From NCBI GenBank assembly GCA_030620515.1, contig JAUXEM010000005.1, positions 1-50,822 on the forward strand: a DNA stretch of 50,822 nt, read 5' to 3'. The position numbers and the translations under genes were made by a program. Under the pieces are notes generated by a model. That model was not told where the DNA came from. It searched no databases and was given only the letters and a program-made list of their open reading frames with translations. Positions 1 through 10,120 of the stretch are shown piece by piece. Each line of letters opens with the position of its first letter. The first letter of the stretch is position 1. This DNA comes from Salinivirgaceae bacterium (GTDB lineage Bacteria > Bacteroidota > Bacteroidia > Bacteroidales > SZUA-534).

Positions 1-316
1 AAAACAGTCATTCACAAAAGTGAACTCATTGATTTTCAAAACTTCGAAAGCCTTGTCTTTGACGTTTTTTGCTAAAGACATTCAAAAACAAGGAGTTTTC
101 TTGCTGACACTAAATAGGTAGTATATATACAAATAGTAATGTATTTGACTATTCAAATTAACTATAATAATTTAGTTCAAATTTTCTAATTTCAATTATA
201 TACTAAAATATTTAAACATTTTTAAAAACTGGTTGTTTTGATTATTGTTAAGTCTTTAATATAAAGCCAAATGAACCAATAAAAATTGAAAAATAATTTT
301 TTAAAACAATTAATAT

Positions 317-2584
317 ATGCTTTTCGATTTATCAGTAATTCAGAAATTCTACAAAGAATACTCTTTAAAAGTTGCAAATGCTAGAAAAGTAATTGGGCAA
401 CCTCTTACTTTAAGTGAGAAAATATTATATGCGCACCTTTCGCCAGAGTTAGGAAATCGCGTGTTCCATAGAGGTAAAGATTATGTATTGTTTAATCCTG
501 ATAGAGTTGCAATGCAGGATGCTACTGCTCAAATGGCTTTATTGCAGTTTATGAATGCAGGTAAAGAGAATACAGCAGTACCATCAACAGTGCATTGCGA
601 TCACCTTATTCAAGCAGATGTAGGTGCCTCTGAAGATTTAAAAGTGGCCTTAAATGAAAATAATGAAGTTTATGATTTTTTAAAGTCTGTGTCGGCAAAA
701 TATGGAATAGGATTTTGGAAACCTGGTGCAGGTATTATTCATCAAGTAGTTCTTGAAAACTATGCTTTTCCTGGTGGAATGATGATTGGAACCGATTCGC
801 ATACTGTTAATGCAGGTGGATTAGGAATGGTTGCCATAGGTGTTGGTGGTGCAGATGCTGTTGATGTAATGGTTGGAATGTCTTGGGAACTTAAAATGCC
901 TAAATTAATTGGAATAAAACTTACTGGGCAATTAACAGGCTGGGCAAGTGCAAAAGATGTTATACTTAAAGTAGCCGGATTACTTACTGTAAAAGGAGGA
1001 ACTGGTTGTATTGTGGAGTATTTTGGCGAGGGAGCCGATTCATTATCAGCTACTGGTAAAGGCACAATATGTAACATGGGAGCAGAAATAGGAGCTACTA
1101 CTTCGCTTTTTGCTTACGACGATAAAATGGCCGATTATTTAAAAATTACAGGACGAACAGAAGTTGCCGAATTAGCGAATACAGCCAAAGCTGATTTAAT
1201 GGCAGATAAAGAAGTTCTTGAAAATCCAGAAAAGTACTACGATTCGCTAATAGAAATTAATTTATCGGAGCTTGAACCACATATTAATGGTCCTTTTACT
1301 CCTGATGCTGCTACACCATTATCACAATTTGCAAAGTATATAAAAGAAAATAATTATCCAGAAAAGCTTGAGGTTGGTTTAATAGGTTCATGTACAAATT
1401 CATCGTACGAAGATTTAACCAGAGCAGCTTCTATTGCACGACAAGCAAGTGCTAAAAACCTTAAGGTAGATAGTGAGTTTGTAGTAACTCCAGGTTCAGA
1501 ACAAATCAGATTCACAACTCAACGAGATGGTTTGTTAGCTGATTTTGAATCAATAGGTGGTATTATAATGGCTAATGCTTGTGGTCCATGTATTGGTCAA
1601 TGGAACAGGCATACTGACGATAAAGAGCGTAAAAATAGTATTATTACCTCTTTTAACCGAAATTTTTCGAAGCGTAACGATGGCAATCCAAATACTCACG
1701 GTTTTGTTGCATCACCTGAATTGGTAACTGCATTTACTGTGGCTGGTTCATTAGCATTTAACCCAATGACCGATTCGTTGAAAAACGAAAATGGAGAAAT
1801 GGTTAAATTAGATGAGCCTAATGGTGAAGAGTTACCTGCAAAAGGCTTTGATGTTGAAGATCCAGGATTTTTAGCTCCGCCAACAACAGGAGATGGAATA
1901 GAAATAAGTGTAAGTAGCAAAAGTGATAGATTACAACTATTAACTCCTTTTAAAGAATGGGATGGTAATGACTATAAAGGATTAAAGTTACTTATTAAGG
2001 CAAAAGGAAAATGTACAACCGACCATATTAGTATGGCAGGTCCGTGGTTGAAGTATCGAGGTCATTTAGACAATATTTCTGAAAATTTATTAATTGGGGC
2101 TGTAAATGCTTATAGTGGCAATACCAACACGGTTAAAGAAATAGCAACTGGTAATTTTATGAAGGTTCCAGAATTAGCAAGAGCATATAAAGCTAAAGGC
2201 ATTTCTACAATTGTTGTGGGCGATGAAAACTACGGTGAAGGCTCGTCTAGAGAACATGCAGCAATGGAGCCGCGTAATTTAGGCGTAAAAGTAGTTTTAG
2301 TTAAGTCATTTGCTCGTATTCACGAAACTAACCTTAAAAAGCAGGGAATGCTTGGTTTAACTTTCAACGATAAAAACGATTACAATATAATTAAAGAGGA
2401 CGATACATTTGAAATTATTGGTCTAACTCAATTTGCTCCAAGTAAATCATTAACAATGAAAATAATTCATAGCGATGGAAACTCGGAAAATATTCAGGTT
2501 AATCATACATATAATAATACACAGATAGAATGGTTTAAGGCCGGAAGTGCTTTGAATCTAATACGTAAACAGGCAAACATATAA
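317..2584 (+). CDS. acn: Aconitate hydratase (mitochondrial-like aconitase)
   Basis: 755 aa ORF with aconitase motifs ([44 protein letters not shown]); followed by icd and citrate synthase. Confidence 0.96.
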   Translation: MLFDLSVIQKFYKEYSLKVANARKVIGQPLTLSEKILYAHLSPELGNRVFHRGKDYVLFNPDRVAMQDATAQMALLQFMNAGKENTAVPSTVHCDHLIQADVGASEDLKVALNENNEVYDFLKSVSAKYGIGFWKPGAGIIHQVVLENYAFPGGMMIGTDSHTVNAGGLGMVAIGVGGADAVDVMVGMSWELKMPKLIGIKLTGQLTGWASAKDVILKVAGLLTVKGGTGCIVEYFGEGADSLSATGKGTICNMGAEIGATTSLFAYDDKMADYLKITGRTEVAELANTAKADLMADKEVLENPEKYYDSLIEINLSELEPHINGPFTPDAATPLSQFAKYIKENNYPEKLEVGLIGSCTNSSYEDLTRAASIARQASAKNLKVDSEFVVTPGSEQIRFTTQRDGLLADFESIGGIIMANACGPCIGQWNRHTDDKERKNSIITSFNRNFSKRNDGNPNTHGFVASPELVTAFTVAGSLAFNPMTDSLKNENGEMVKLDEPNGEELPAKGFDVEDPGFLAPPTTGDGIEISVSSKSDRLQLLTPFKEWDGNDYKGLKLLIKAKGKCTTDHISMAGPWLKYRGHLDNISENLLIGAVNAYSGNTNTVKEIATGNFMKVPELARAYKAKGISTIVVGDENYGEGSSREHAAMEPRNLGVKVVLVKSFARIHETNLKKQGMLGLTFNDKNDYNIIKEDDTFEIIGLTQFAPSKSLTMKIIHSDGNSENIQVNHTYNNTQIEWFKAGSALNLIRKQANI

Positions 2585-2589
2585 TACTT

Positions 2590-3810
2590 ATGACAGTACA
2601 AAAAATTACAATTAAAAATGGTAAGCTAAATGTTCCTAATAATCCTATCATTCCTTTTATTGAGGGGGATGGAACTGGACCAGATATTTGGGCAGCATCG
2701 GTAAAAGTTTTAAATGTCGCAGTAGAAAAAGCCTATGGTGGCGCAAAAAAAATTGAATGGAAAGAGGTTTTTGCAGGTGAAAAAGCCTTTAATAAAACAG
2801 GAGAGTGGTTACCCAATGAAACATTGGATGTAATTAAAGAATATTTGGTAGCCATTAAAGGACCATTAACAACACCTGTTGGAGGTGGTATTCGCTCACT
2901 AAATGTAGCATTGCGCCAAAAACTTGATTTATATACTTGCTTGCGACCTGTTCGTTATTACGATGGTGTTCCTTCACCAGTAAAAGATCCTACAACTACC
3001 GATATGGTAATATTTCGTGAAAATTCTGAAGATATATATGCCGGAATTGAATGGATGAATGGTACCGATGAAGTTGAAAAAGTAAAGAAATTTTTAATTG
3101 AAGAAATGGGTGTTAAAAATATTCGTTTTCCTGATTCTTCATCTTTAGGTATTAAACCAACTTCTAAACAAGGTACTGAGCGATTAGTTAGAGCAGCTAT
3201 TAAATATGCGGTTGACAATAAAAAACCTTCTGTAACAATTGTGCACAAAGGTAATATTATGAAATTTACCGAAGGTGCTTTCCGCGATTATGGTTACCAA
3301 TTAGCTAAAGATGAATTTGGAGCTGTTGATTACGAAGGTGGACCATGGCAAATTATTAAAAAAGATGGACGCGAAATTATTGTTAAAGATGTTATTGCTG
3401 ACGCATTTTTACAACAAATATTAACTCGTCCTGCTGAGTATTCTGTTATTGCTACCATGAACTTGAATGGTGATTATATTTCAGATGCACTAGCTGCAAT
3501 TGTTGGTGGTATTGGAATAGCACCTGGAGCAAATATTAATTATGTGACTGGTCATGCCATTTTTGAAGCAACCCATGGTACAGCCCCCAAATATGCAAAT
3601 CTTGACAAAGTAAATCCTGGATCAGTAATTCTTTCAGGTGTATTAATGTTGGAGTACATGGGATGGCAAGAGGCTGCCGATTTAATTGTAAAAGGTATAG
3701 AAGGTGGTATTTCAAGAAAACGTGTCACCTACGATTTTCATCGCCAAATGGAAGGTGCCACATTACTAAAATGTAGTGAATTTGGAGATGAGATAATTGA
3801 AAATATGTAG
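2590..3810 (+). CDS. icd: NADP-dependent isocitrate dehydrogenase
   Basis: 406 aa; [41 protein letters not shown] motifs; 5 nt after acn. Confidence 0.96.
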   Translation: MTVQKITIKNGKLNVPNNPIIPFIEGDGTGPDIWAASVKVLNVAVEKAYGGAKKIEWKEVFAGEKAFNKTGEWLPNETLDVIKEYLVAIKGPLTTPVGGGIRSLNVALRQKLDLYTCLRPVRYYDGVPSPVKDPTTTDMVIFRENSEDIYAGIEWMNGTDEVEKVKKFLIEEMGVKNIRFPDSSSLGIKPTSKQGTERLVRAAIKYAVDNKKPSVTIVHKGNIMKFTEGAFRDYGYQLAKDEFGAVDYEGGPWQIIKKDGREIIVKDVIADAFLQQILTRPAEYSVIATMNLNGDYISDALAAIVGGIGIAPGANINYVTGHAIFEATHGTAPKYANLDKVNPGSVILSGVLMLEYMGWQEAADLIVKGIEGGISRKRVTYDFHRQMEGATLLKCSEFGDEIIENM

Positions 3811-3833
3811 TTAAAAAAAACAATAGTTAAAAT

Positions 3834-5156
3834 ATGAAAGATATGTCATTGCTTAAAGAGAGATTAGCTCAAAAAATAGAAGAACATCGTCCAAGAACTG
3901 CAAAATTATTAAAAGATCATGCCGATGTAACATTAGGAGATGTTACTATAGGTCAAGCTATTGGAGGTGGTAGAGGTGTTAAAATGCTTGTTACTGACAT
4001 TTCGTATTTAGACCCAAATGAAGGAATTCGTTTTCGTGGATTCACAATTGCAGAAGTTTTAGAGAAATTACCTAAATCAGAAGGTGCTGAATATCCTTGC
4101 GTTGAATCTTTTTGGTGGTTACTACTAACTGGCGATATTCCTACCCAAGAAGAATCTATTGCTGTAAGAGATGAATTTAGTACTAAAAAAATTATTCCTC
4201 AGTATGTAATTGAATTGCTGCGTAAAATGCCAAGAGACACACATCCAATGACAATGTTCTCTGGAGCTGTATTAGCTATGCAACGTGAATCTAAATTTGT
4301 GCGATATTATGATAGAGGTATGGATAAAACCGATTATTGGAAACCAACCTATGATGATGCTATTCAGATTATTGCTAAGTTACCTTCCATTGCAGCCTAT
4401 ATTTATAGAATGAAATATAGAAATGATACTTTAATTCCACCAGATTATTCATTAGATATTGGAGCAAATTTTGCTCATATGATGGGTCAAAAGAAACCAT
4501 ACGATGACCTTGCAAGATTGTATTTCTTACTGCACTCTGACCACGAATCAGGTAATGCTTCGGCACATGCTACCCACTTAGTATCATCAACTCTTGCCGA
4601 TCCTTATTATTCTCTTTCTGCGGGTTTAAATGCCTTGGCAGGCCCCCTGCATGGTTTGGCTACACAAGAGGTTTTACGATGGTTACAAGATGTTATTAGA
4701 AAACTGGATGGTGTTGAACCAACCGAAGAATTAATGAAGAAATTTGTTTGGGAAACTTTGAATAGTGGGCAGGTTATTCCTGGCTTTGGTCATGCAGTAC
4801 TTCGTAAAACTGATCCACGTTATGAAGCTCAGCGCCAATTTTGTTTGAAGCACCTACCAGACGACAAAACATTTAAATATGTAAGCATGCTTTATAAAGT
4901 TGTTCCCGATATTTTAGTTGAACAAGGTAAAGCTAAAAATCCATGGCCTAATGTAGATGCCCAGTCAGGAGTGATACAATGGCATTATGGCATTAAAGAT
5001 TTTGATTTTTATACTGTAATGTTTGGTGTAGGAAGAGCATTAGGTGTTTTATCAAATATTATTTGGGACAGAGCTTTAATGTATCCACTTGAGCGACCAA
5101 AATCACTTACAACTGATATGTTAGAAGATATTGCAAAGAAAAAAAGTAGCAAGTAG
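3834..5156 (+). CDS. gltA: Citrate synthase (eukaryote-like, citrate (Si)-synthase type)
   Basis: 440 aa; GGGRGVKML, FRGFTIAEVL, GPLHGLATQEVLRWL, PGFGHAVLRKTDPRY motifs; third gene of operon. Confidence 0.95.
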   Translation: MKDMSLLKERLAQKIEEHRPRTAKLLKDHADVTLGDVTIGQAIGGGRGVKMLVTDISYLDPNEGIRFRGFTIAEVLEKLPKSEGAEYPCVESFWWLLLTGDIPTQEESIAVRDEFSTKKIIPQYVIELLRKMPRDTHPMTMFSGAVLAMQRESKFVRYYDRGMDKTDYWKPTYDDAIQIIAKLPSIAAYIYRMKYRNDTLIPPDYSLDIGANFAHMMGQKKPYDDLARLYFLLHSDHESGNASAHATHLVSSTLADPYYSLSAGLNALAGPLHGLATQEVLRWLQDVIRKLDGVEPTEELMKKFVWETLNSGQVIPGFGHAVLRKTDPRYEAQRQFCLKHLPDDKTFKYVSMLYKVVPDILVEQGKAKNPWPNVDAQSGVIQWHYGIKDFDFYTVMFGVGRALGVLSNIIWDRALMYPLERPKSLTTDMLEDIAKKKSSK

Positions 5157-5185
5157 CAAGTGTAGGGATCTCGCTTTTAAAAAAT

Positions 5186-5236
5186 TGAAAATATGTTGTC
5201 ATTTCAATAGAAGTTGACAATATATTTTCATTTTTT
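5186..5236 (+). terminator. Intrinsic terminator of acn-icd-gltA operon
   Basis: TGAAAATATGTTGTCA (5186-5201) / TGACAATATATTTTCA (5215-5230), 16-bp stem with one G-U, followed by TTTTTT. Confidence 0.8.
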
Positions 5237-5342
5237 CATCCTTCAATAGTTCGTTAAGTTTTTGTATCTAGTTGACAATAATAACATTATGTAAAATTAG
5301 AAATTCTTGCTAACATACATATTATCAGCATGTTATTTATTG

Positions 5343-5389
5343 TCTCACTACCTGACCGAATAAGTCAGCCTGCCTGCCGCCAAGGCAGG
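5343..5389 (+). repeat. Interspersed repeat TCTCACTACCTGACCGAATAAGTCAGCC plus CCTGCC-GCCAA-GGCAGG hairpin
   Basis: 27/30 identity to 45961-45990 and clear similarity to reverse complement of 25681-25723. Confidence 0.75.
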
Positions 5390-5649
5390 ATACGCTTGCT
5401 TTAAAATTGATTTTTTACGAAAGTAAACTCCTAATTTATCAGCTTAGCAAGCCTTAAAATTAAGCTTTCTTTTCAGAGACTGAGTTTTCTTGCAAGCACT
5501 AAATATGGTTTGAAATGGAAAAGTTTCATGTTTCGCAATAAAGGTAGCACCTTTAAATATTACAAAGCATACATTAAAACTCGCTATACTTCAAGTTACG
5601 CCCACAGGTTCAGTTGATTTGAAATTAATTAAGGAGGATATCAGTATAA

Positions 5650-5693
5650 AAAAAACAAATGTTTTTTAAAAGTAAATAATACTTTTATATTTG
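5650..5693 (+). promoter_or_regulatory. Candidate promoter with two overlapping operator-like palindromes upstream of the Nudix regulator
   Basis: TATATTTG (5686-5693) matches Bacteroidetes -7 consensus TAnnTTTG; AAAAAACA-AA-TGTTTTTT (5650-5667) and AAAAGTA-AATAA-TACTTTT (5668-5686) perfect inverted repeats. Confidence 0.5.
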
Positions 5694-5704
5694 TACTGTA
5701 AATT

Positions 5705-6409
5705 TTGAATATGCTTAATAAAGCCTATAATAAACAATCAAAGCAACTAATTTCGGTTGACTGCTCAATATTTGGTTACGAAAACGGTATTCTTAAAATA
5801 CTACTTTTCAATAGAAATATTGATCCTTATAAAGGAAATATTTCCTTAGTAGGGGGTTGGGTAAACGACAATGAATCGGTGGAAAATGCTGCTTATAGAG
5901 TTCTAAAAAAACTAACTGGTTTATCTAATGTTGAAATAGAACAAGTTAAAATATTTTCAAAACCAAAAAGAGATGAAGGCGGTAGAGTTATTACAGTAAG
6001 TTTTAATGCCTTAATTAAAATTGTAGAACATAATATTGATTTGGTTAATATGCATGGTGCTTTTTGGCAAAAAGTTGATTCAATACCAAATTTAATTTTT
6101 GACCATAATGAAATTGCGCAAAACTCACTTGAATTTTTAAGACAAAAGGCGAGCTACCACCTAGTTGGTCGTGATTTATTGCCTCAAGAATTTACAATTA
6201 CGCAGTTAAGGCAATTATATAATTCTATTTTTCAAAAGGAATTTGATCCAGGCAATTTCCGAAAAAAAATTCTTTCATTAAATGCCATAGTACGCTTAGA
6301 TAAGAAGGATACTTCTGAATCGAAAAAAGGTGCATTTTATTACAAATTCAAAAACTCAGAAGATATTACAATCAATGAGCGCATAATAAAATTTAGTCAG
6401 AATGATTAA
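5705..6409 (+). CDS. Nudix-domain transcriptional regulator (NrtR/AraR-like; Nudix + C-terminal winged helix)
   Basis: 234 aa; degenerate Nudix box [24 protein letters not shown] plus C-terminal helical domain ([30 protein letters not shown]); first gene of the gal locus, 8-nt overlap with galT. Confidence 0.82.
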   Translation: MNMLNKAYNKQSKQLISVDCSIFGYENGILKILLFNRNIDPYKGNISLVGGWVNDNESVENAAYRVLKKLTGLSNVEIEQVKIFSKPKRDEGGRVITVSFNALIKIVEHNIDLVNMHGAFWQKVDSIPNLIFDHNEIAQNSLEFLRQKASYHLVGRDLLPQEFTITQLRQLYNSIFQKEFDPGNFRKKILSLNAIVRLDKKDTSESKKGAFYYKFKNSEDITINERIIKFSQND

Positions 6410-7439
6410 TTACAGTGAACATCCTCACCGACGATTTAACCCATTAACAAAACAATGGGTGTTGGTATCACCACATAGAGCAAAGCGACCTTGGCAAGGA
6501 CAAACAGAAAAGGTATCTCAAAAAGAAAGACCAAGTTATGATTCAGAATGCTACCTGTGCCCAGGAAATAAACGTGCATCAGGACCAACTAACGACAATT
6601 ACAAATCAACTTTTGTTTTTAAAAACGATTTTAGTGCTCTGCTTGAAGATACACCTGAAGGAGAATTAAATGAAGGTCTTTTTCAAGCAAAAGCTGAACG
6701 TGGTATCAGCAGAGTTATTTGTTTTTCGCCCAACCATAGTTTAACTGTTCCCGAAATGGAAGTAGATGACATTAAAAAAGTAGTTGACTTGTGGCAAGAA
6801 CAATACGTTTTACTTGGAAAAAAATATTTCATTAACCATGTTCAAATATTTGAAAATAAGGGAAGTATAATGGGTTGTAGCAACCCTCATCCTCACGGTC
6901 AAATTTGGGCACAATCATCTATTCCCGATGAAGTTAATAAAGAGTGTAATTCTCAATTGGAATATTATAATAAGCATGGAAAAGCTTTATTAGTGGACTA
7001 CTTAGATTCTGAAATAATAAAACAAGAACGTATAGTAGTTGAGAACAACAGTTTTGTAGCACTAGTTCCTTTTTGGGCATTATGGCCTTTTGAAACCATG
7101 ATTTTACCCAAAAGAAATATTCAGAATATTAATCAATTAACTGAACAGGAAAAATTAGATTTTGCCGATATTTATAAGAAACTCACAATAAAATATGATA
7201 ATTTGTTTGAGGTATCTTTTCCATATTCAGCAGGTTTACATCAAGCTCCCACTGATGGATATGATCATCCTGAATGGCAATTACATATGCATTTTTATCC
7301 GCCATTATTAAGATCGGCTTCAATAAAAAAATTTATGGTTGGTTACGAAATGATGGCCAATGCTCAACGCGATATTACAGCTGAACAAAGTGCTGCTAGA
7401 TTAAAAGAATTACCTTTAAAGCATTATAAAAAGAAATAA
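6402..7439 (+). CDS. galT: Galactose-1-phosphate uridylyltransferase
   Basis: 345 aa; [48 protein letters not shown]. Confidence 0.96.
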   Translation: MINYSEHPHRRFNPLTKQWVLVSPHRAKRPWQGQTEKVSQKERPSYDSECYLCPGNKRASGPTNDNYKSTFVFKNDFSALLEDTPEGELNEGLFQAKAERGISRVICFSPNHSLTVPEMEVDDIKKVVDLWQEQYVLLGKKYFINHVQIFENKGSIMGCSNPHPHGQIWAQSSIPDEVNKECNSQLEYYNKHGKALLVDYLDSEIIKQERIVVENNSFVALVPFWALWPFETMILPKRNIQNINQLTEQEKLDFADIYKKLTIKYDNLFEVSFPYSAGLHQAPTDGYDHPEWQLHMHFYPPLLRSASIKKFMVGYEMMANAQRDITAEQSAARLKELPLKHYKKK

Positions 7440-7459
7440 GCTTGCAAAATAATTATGAT

Positions 7460-8488
7460 ATGAAAGGGAAAATATTAGTAACAGGCGGAACTGGGTACAT
7501 TGGTTCACACACTACTGTCGAATTAATTAATAAAGGATACCAAGTAGTCATAATTGATAATTTATCGAATTCTGAATCTGGTGTAATTGATAGCATAGAA
7601 GAAATTTCTGGAACTCGACCAAAATTTTATGAATTTGACTTACTCGATCAAAATAAGCTAGATAAATTTCTAGCAGAAAACAAAGATTTACAAGGTATTA
7701 TTCATTTTGCAGCAGCAAAAGCTGTTGGCGAATCGGTTAAAGTACCCTTGCACTACTACCGAAATAATTTAGTTACTATGCTAAATTTATTAGAAGGAAT
7801 GAAAAAATATGAAATTGAAAATTTTGTATTTTCTTCTTCTTGCACAGTATATGGTCAACCCGACAAATTACCGGTTACTGAAAATGCTCCTATTAAACCA
7901 GCTGAATCACCTTATGGATATACCAAACAGGTAAACGAAAGTATTCTTAAAGATACTATTGCTAGTGGTGCTAAGATTAAAGGTATAGCTTTAAGATATT
8001 TTAATCCTATTGGAGCTCACCATTCTGGTTTAATAGGTGAATTACCTATTGGTGTACCTGCCAACCTTATGCCTTTTGTAACACAAACAGCTTACGGATT
8101 ACGTGAACAATTAAGTGTATTTGGTGATGATTACGAAACACCTGACGGATCGTGTATTCGCGATTACATACACGTAGTTGATTTGGCTAAGGCTCATATT
8201 ATTGCTATTGAACGTATGATTAGTGGAAAAAATAAAGCTAGCTATGAAATGTTTAATATTGGTACAGGCAATGGCTTTTCTGTTTTTGAAGTGATTAAGT
8301 CGTTTGAAAAAACATCTGGGAACAAACTAAATTATAAAGTTGCACCACGCAGAGCTGGTGATATTGTTCAAATTTGGGCCGATACAACTATTGGAAATAA
8401 TGAACTGGGATGGAAAGCGGAGAAATCCTTAGATGAAATGACTTTATCTGCATGGAAATGGGAACAGAATTATAGAACTAATAAATAA
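7460..8488 (+). CDS. galE: UDP-glucose 4-epimerase
   Basis: MKGKILVTGGTGYIGSHT; YGYTK catalytic motif. ORF track starts at TTG 7442; ATG at 7460 fits the NAD-binding N-terminus better. Confidence 0.95.
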   Translation: MKGKILVTGGTGYIGSHTTVELINKGYQVVIIDNLSNSESGVIDSIEEISGTRPKFYEFDLLDQNKLDKFLAENKDLQGIIHFAAAKAVGESVKVPLHYYRNNLVTMLNLLEGMKKYEIENFVFSSSCTVYGQPDKLPVTENAPIKPAESPYGYTKQVNESILKDTIASGAKIKGIALRYFNPIGAHHSGLIGELPIGVPANLMPFVTQTAYGLREQLSVFGDDYETPDGSCIRDYIHVVDLAKAHIIAIERMISGKNKASYEMFNIGTGNGFSVFEVIKSFEKTSGNKLNYKVAPRRAGDIVQIWADTTIGNNELGWKAEKSLDEMTLSAWKWEQNYRTNK

Positions 8489-8520
8489 CAGATTTTAAGA
8501 TTTCATTAAATACTTTTTTT

Positions 8521-9804
8521 ATGCCAACAATAAATAAAATACTAGAAAACATAAAGGGTGGACAAAGCCCGATATTTAAAGAGTTATATGGTTCAAATGA
8601 AATTGTTATAGCCGAACAAGTCAAAAGATATACAAAATTAGTACAGCAGTTTTCGGAAATGTATAAATCGGAAAATGTTGAATTATTTAGCTCACCTGGC
8701 AGAACAGAAATAGGTGGGAATCATACCGATCACCAATTAGGCAGGGTATTAGCTGGAGCCGTAAATATTGATAATATCGCTGTAGTATCTAAAAATGATG
8801 CAAACGTTATTAGAATTAATTCAGATGGGTATTCAGAATTTCAAGTAAGTTTAAATGACTTAACTATTAATGAATCTGAATTTTATACCTCAAAATCTTT
8901 AGTAAAAGGTATTAATGCTAGAATGAAAGAACTGGGTTACGAAATTGGTGGTTTTGATGCCTGCATAAATGGTAAGGTTCCAAATGGATCAGGTTTAAGC
9001 TCATCGGCTTCGTTCGAGGTACTTATTGGTGCAATTTTAAACCACTTGTATAATAATGGTAAAATAAGTGCTGTTGAAATTGCAAAAATTGGACAATGGG
9101 CTGAAAATAACTTTTTCGGAAAGCCTTGCGGTTTAATGGATCAAACAGCTTGTTCAGTAGGTGGTTTTATTACTATCGATTTTAAAGACAAGGAAAACCC
9201 CGTAGTAAAATCACTCGATTTTAATTTTCAAAAAACTGGATATTCACTTATTATTACCAACACAGGAGGAGATCATGCTAAGCTAAATGATGAATATGCT
9301 TCGTTACCCATTGAAATGTGTTCAGTTGCAAAGGAATTAGGTAAAAATGTACTTCGCGAAATATCAACAGAGCAGGTTATTGAAAAAATACCAAAAATTA
9401 GAGCTAAAGTTGGAGATAGAGCATTGCTAAGATCTATTCACTTTCAACGAGATAATCAGCGTGTAGTACATCAAGTAAAAGCATTGGAAACAAACGACTT
9501 TAATGAATTCTTAAAATTAGTTATTGATTCAGGTTATAGTTCATACATGTATAACCAGAATATATTTACAGCGCATAATACTAAGGAACAAGGAATAGCC
9601 TTGGCTCTAGGATTAAGCGATTTAATATTGAATGGACATGGTGCATGGCGAGTACATGGTGGTGGTTTTGCAGGTACCATTCAAGCGTTTGTTCCAAATA
9701 ATAAAATAGATGAATATATTTCAACATTAGAACATGTATTTGGAAAAGGGAAATGTTATAAACTGTCTATTCGTTCAAAAGGCGCTATAAAGGTTGAGTT
9801 ATAG
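8521..9804 (+). CDS. galK: Galactokinase
   Basis: 427 aa; SPGRTEIGGNHTDHQ, NGSGLSSSASFEV, HGGGFAGTIQAFV. Confidence 0.95.
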   Translation: MPTINKILENIKGGQSPIFKELYGSNEIVIAEQVKRYTKLVQQFSEMYKSENVELFSSPGRTEIGGNHTDHQLGRVLAGAVNIDNIAVVSKNDANVIRINSDGYSEFQVSLNDLTINESEFYTSKSLVKGINARMKELGYEIGGFDACINGKVPNGSGLSSSASFEVLIGAILNHLYNNGKISAVEIAKIGQWAENNFFGKPCGLMDQTACSVGGFITIDFKDKENPVVKSLDFNFQKTGYSLIITNTGGDHAKLNDEYASLPIEMCSVAKELGKNVLREISTEQVIEKIPKIRAKVGDRALLRSIHFQRDNQRVVHQVKALETNDFNEFLKLVIDSGYSSYMYNQNIFTAHNTKEQGIALALGLSDLILNGHGAWRVHGGGFAGTIQAFVPNNKIDEYISTLEHVFGKGKCYKLSIRSKGAIKVEL

Positions 9805-10048
9805 TTATTGGAGATGGTTTTGGCTTTTTATTAAAACTACTTAATATGTGCAATAAAAATCAGTGTCTGAGTCCACTTAAAAATTCTCAAAGTATTATAC
9901 AGGTAGCTTTTTAACCAAAAGGAAATATGTTTAATACTTTTTGTAAAGTTAATTTAATAATTTAAAGCTCATTAATTAACAATAAATAACTTATTATGAA
10001 ACAAGCATGATTAAAATAATTATTACATACACACAGCTTGTTCCAAAC

Positions 10049-10063
10049 TTGTTTCGGAAACAA
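10049..10063. promoter_or_regulatory. Perfect palindrome TTGTTTC-G-GAAACAA upstream of symporter (candidate operator)
   Basis: 7-bp perfect arms; additional half-sites GAAACAAGC (9998-10006) and GCTTGTTCC (10036-10044) in the same leader region. Confidence 0.5.
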
Positions 10064-10120
10064 TTATTATTTTGCATTATGCGGTTCCATACGTAACATT
10101 AAAAATTAAAATATAAACGG

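Noticed and set aside
760-1077. 105-aa minus-strand ORF inside aconitase
   Set aside because: Shadow ORF antisense to a well-supported CDS; no recognisable domain. The same applies to most other tracked antisense ORFs (e.g. 1696-1920, 2958-3248, 10240-10620, 23458-23802, 26472-26831, 32379-32747, 43550-44152, 46373-46825, 49382-49909).
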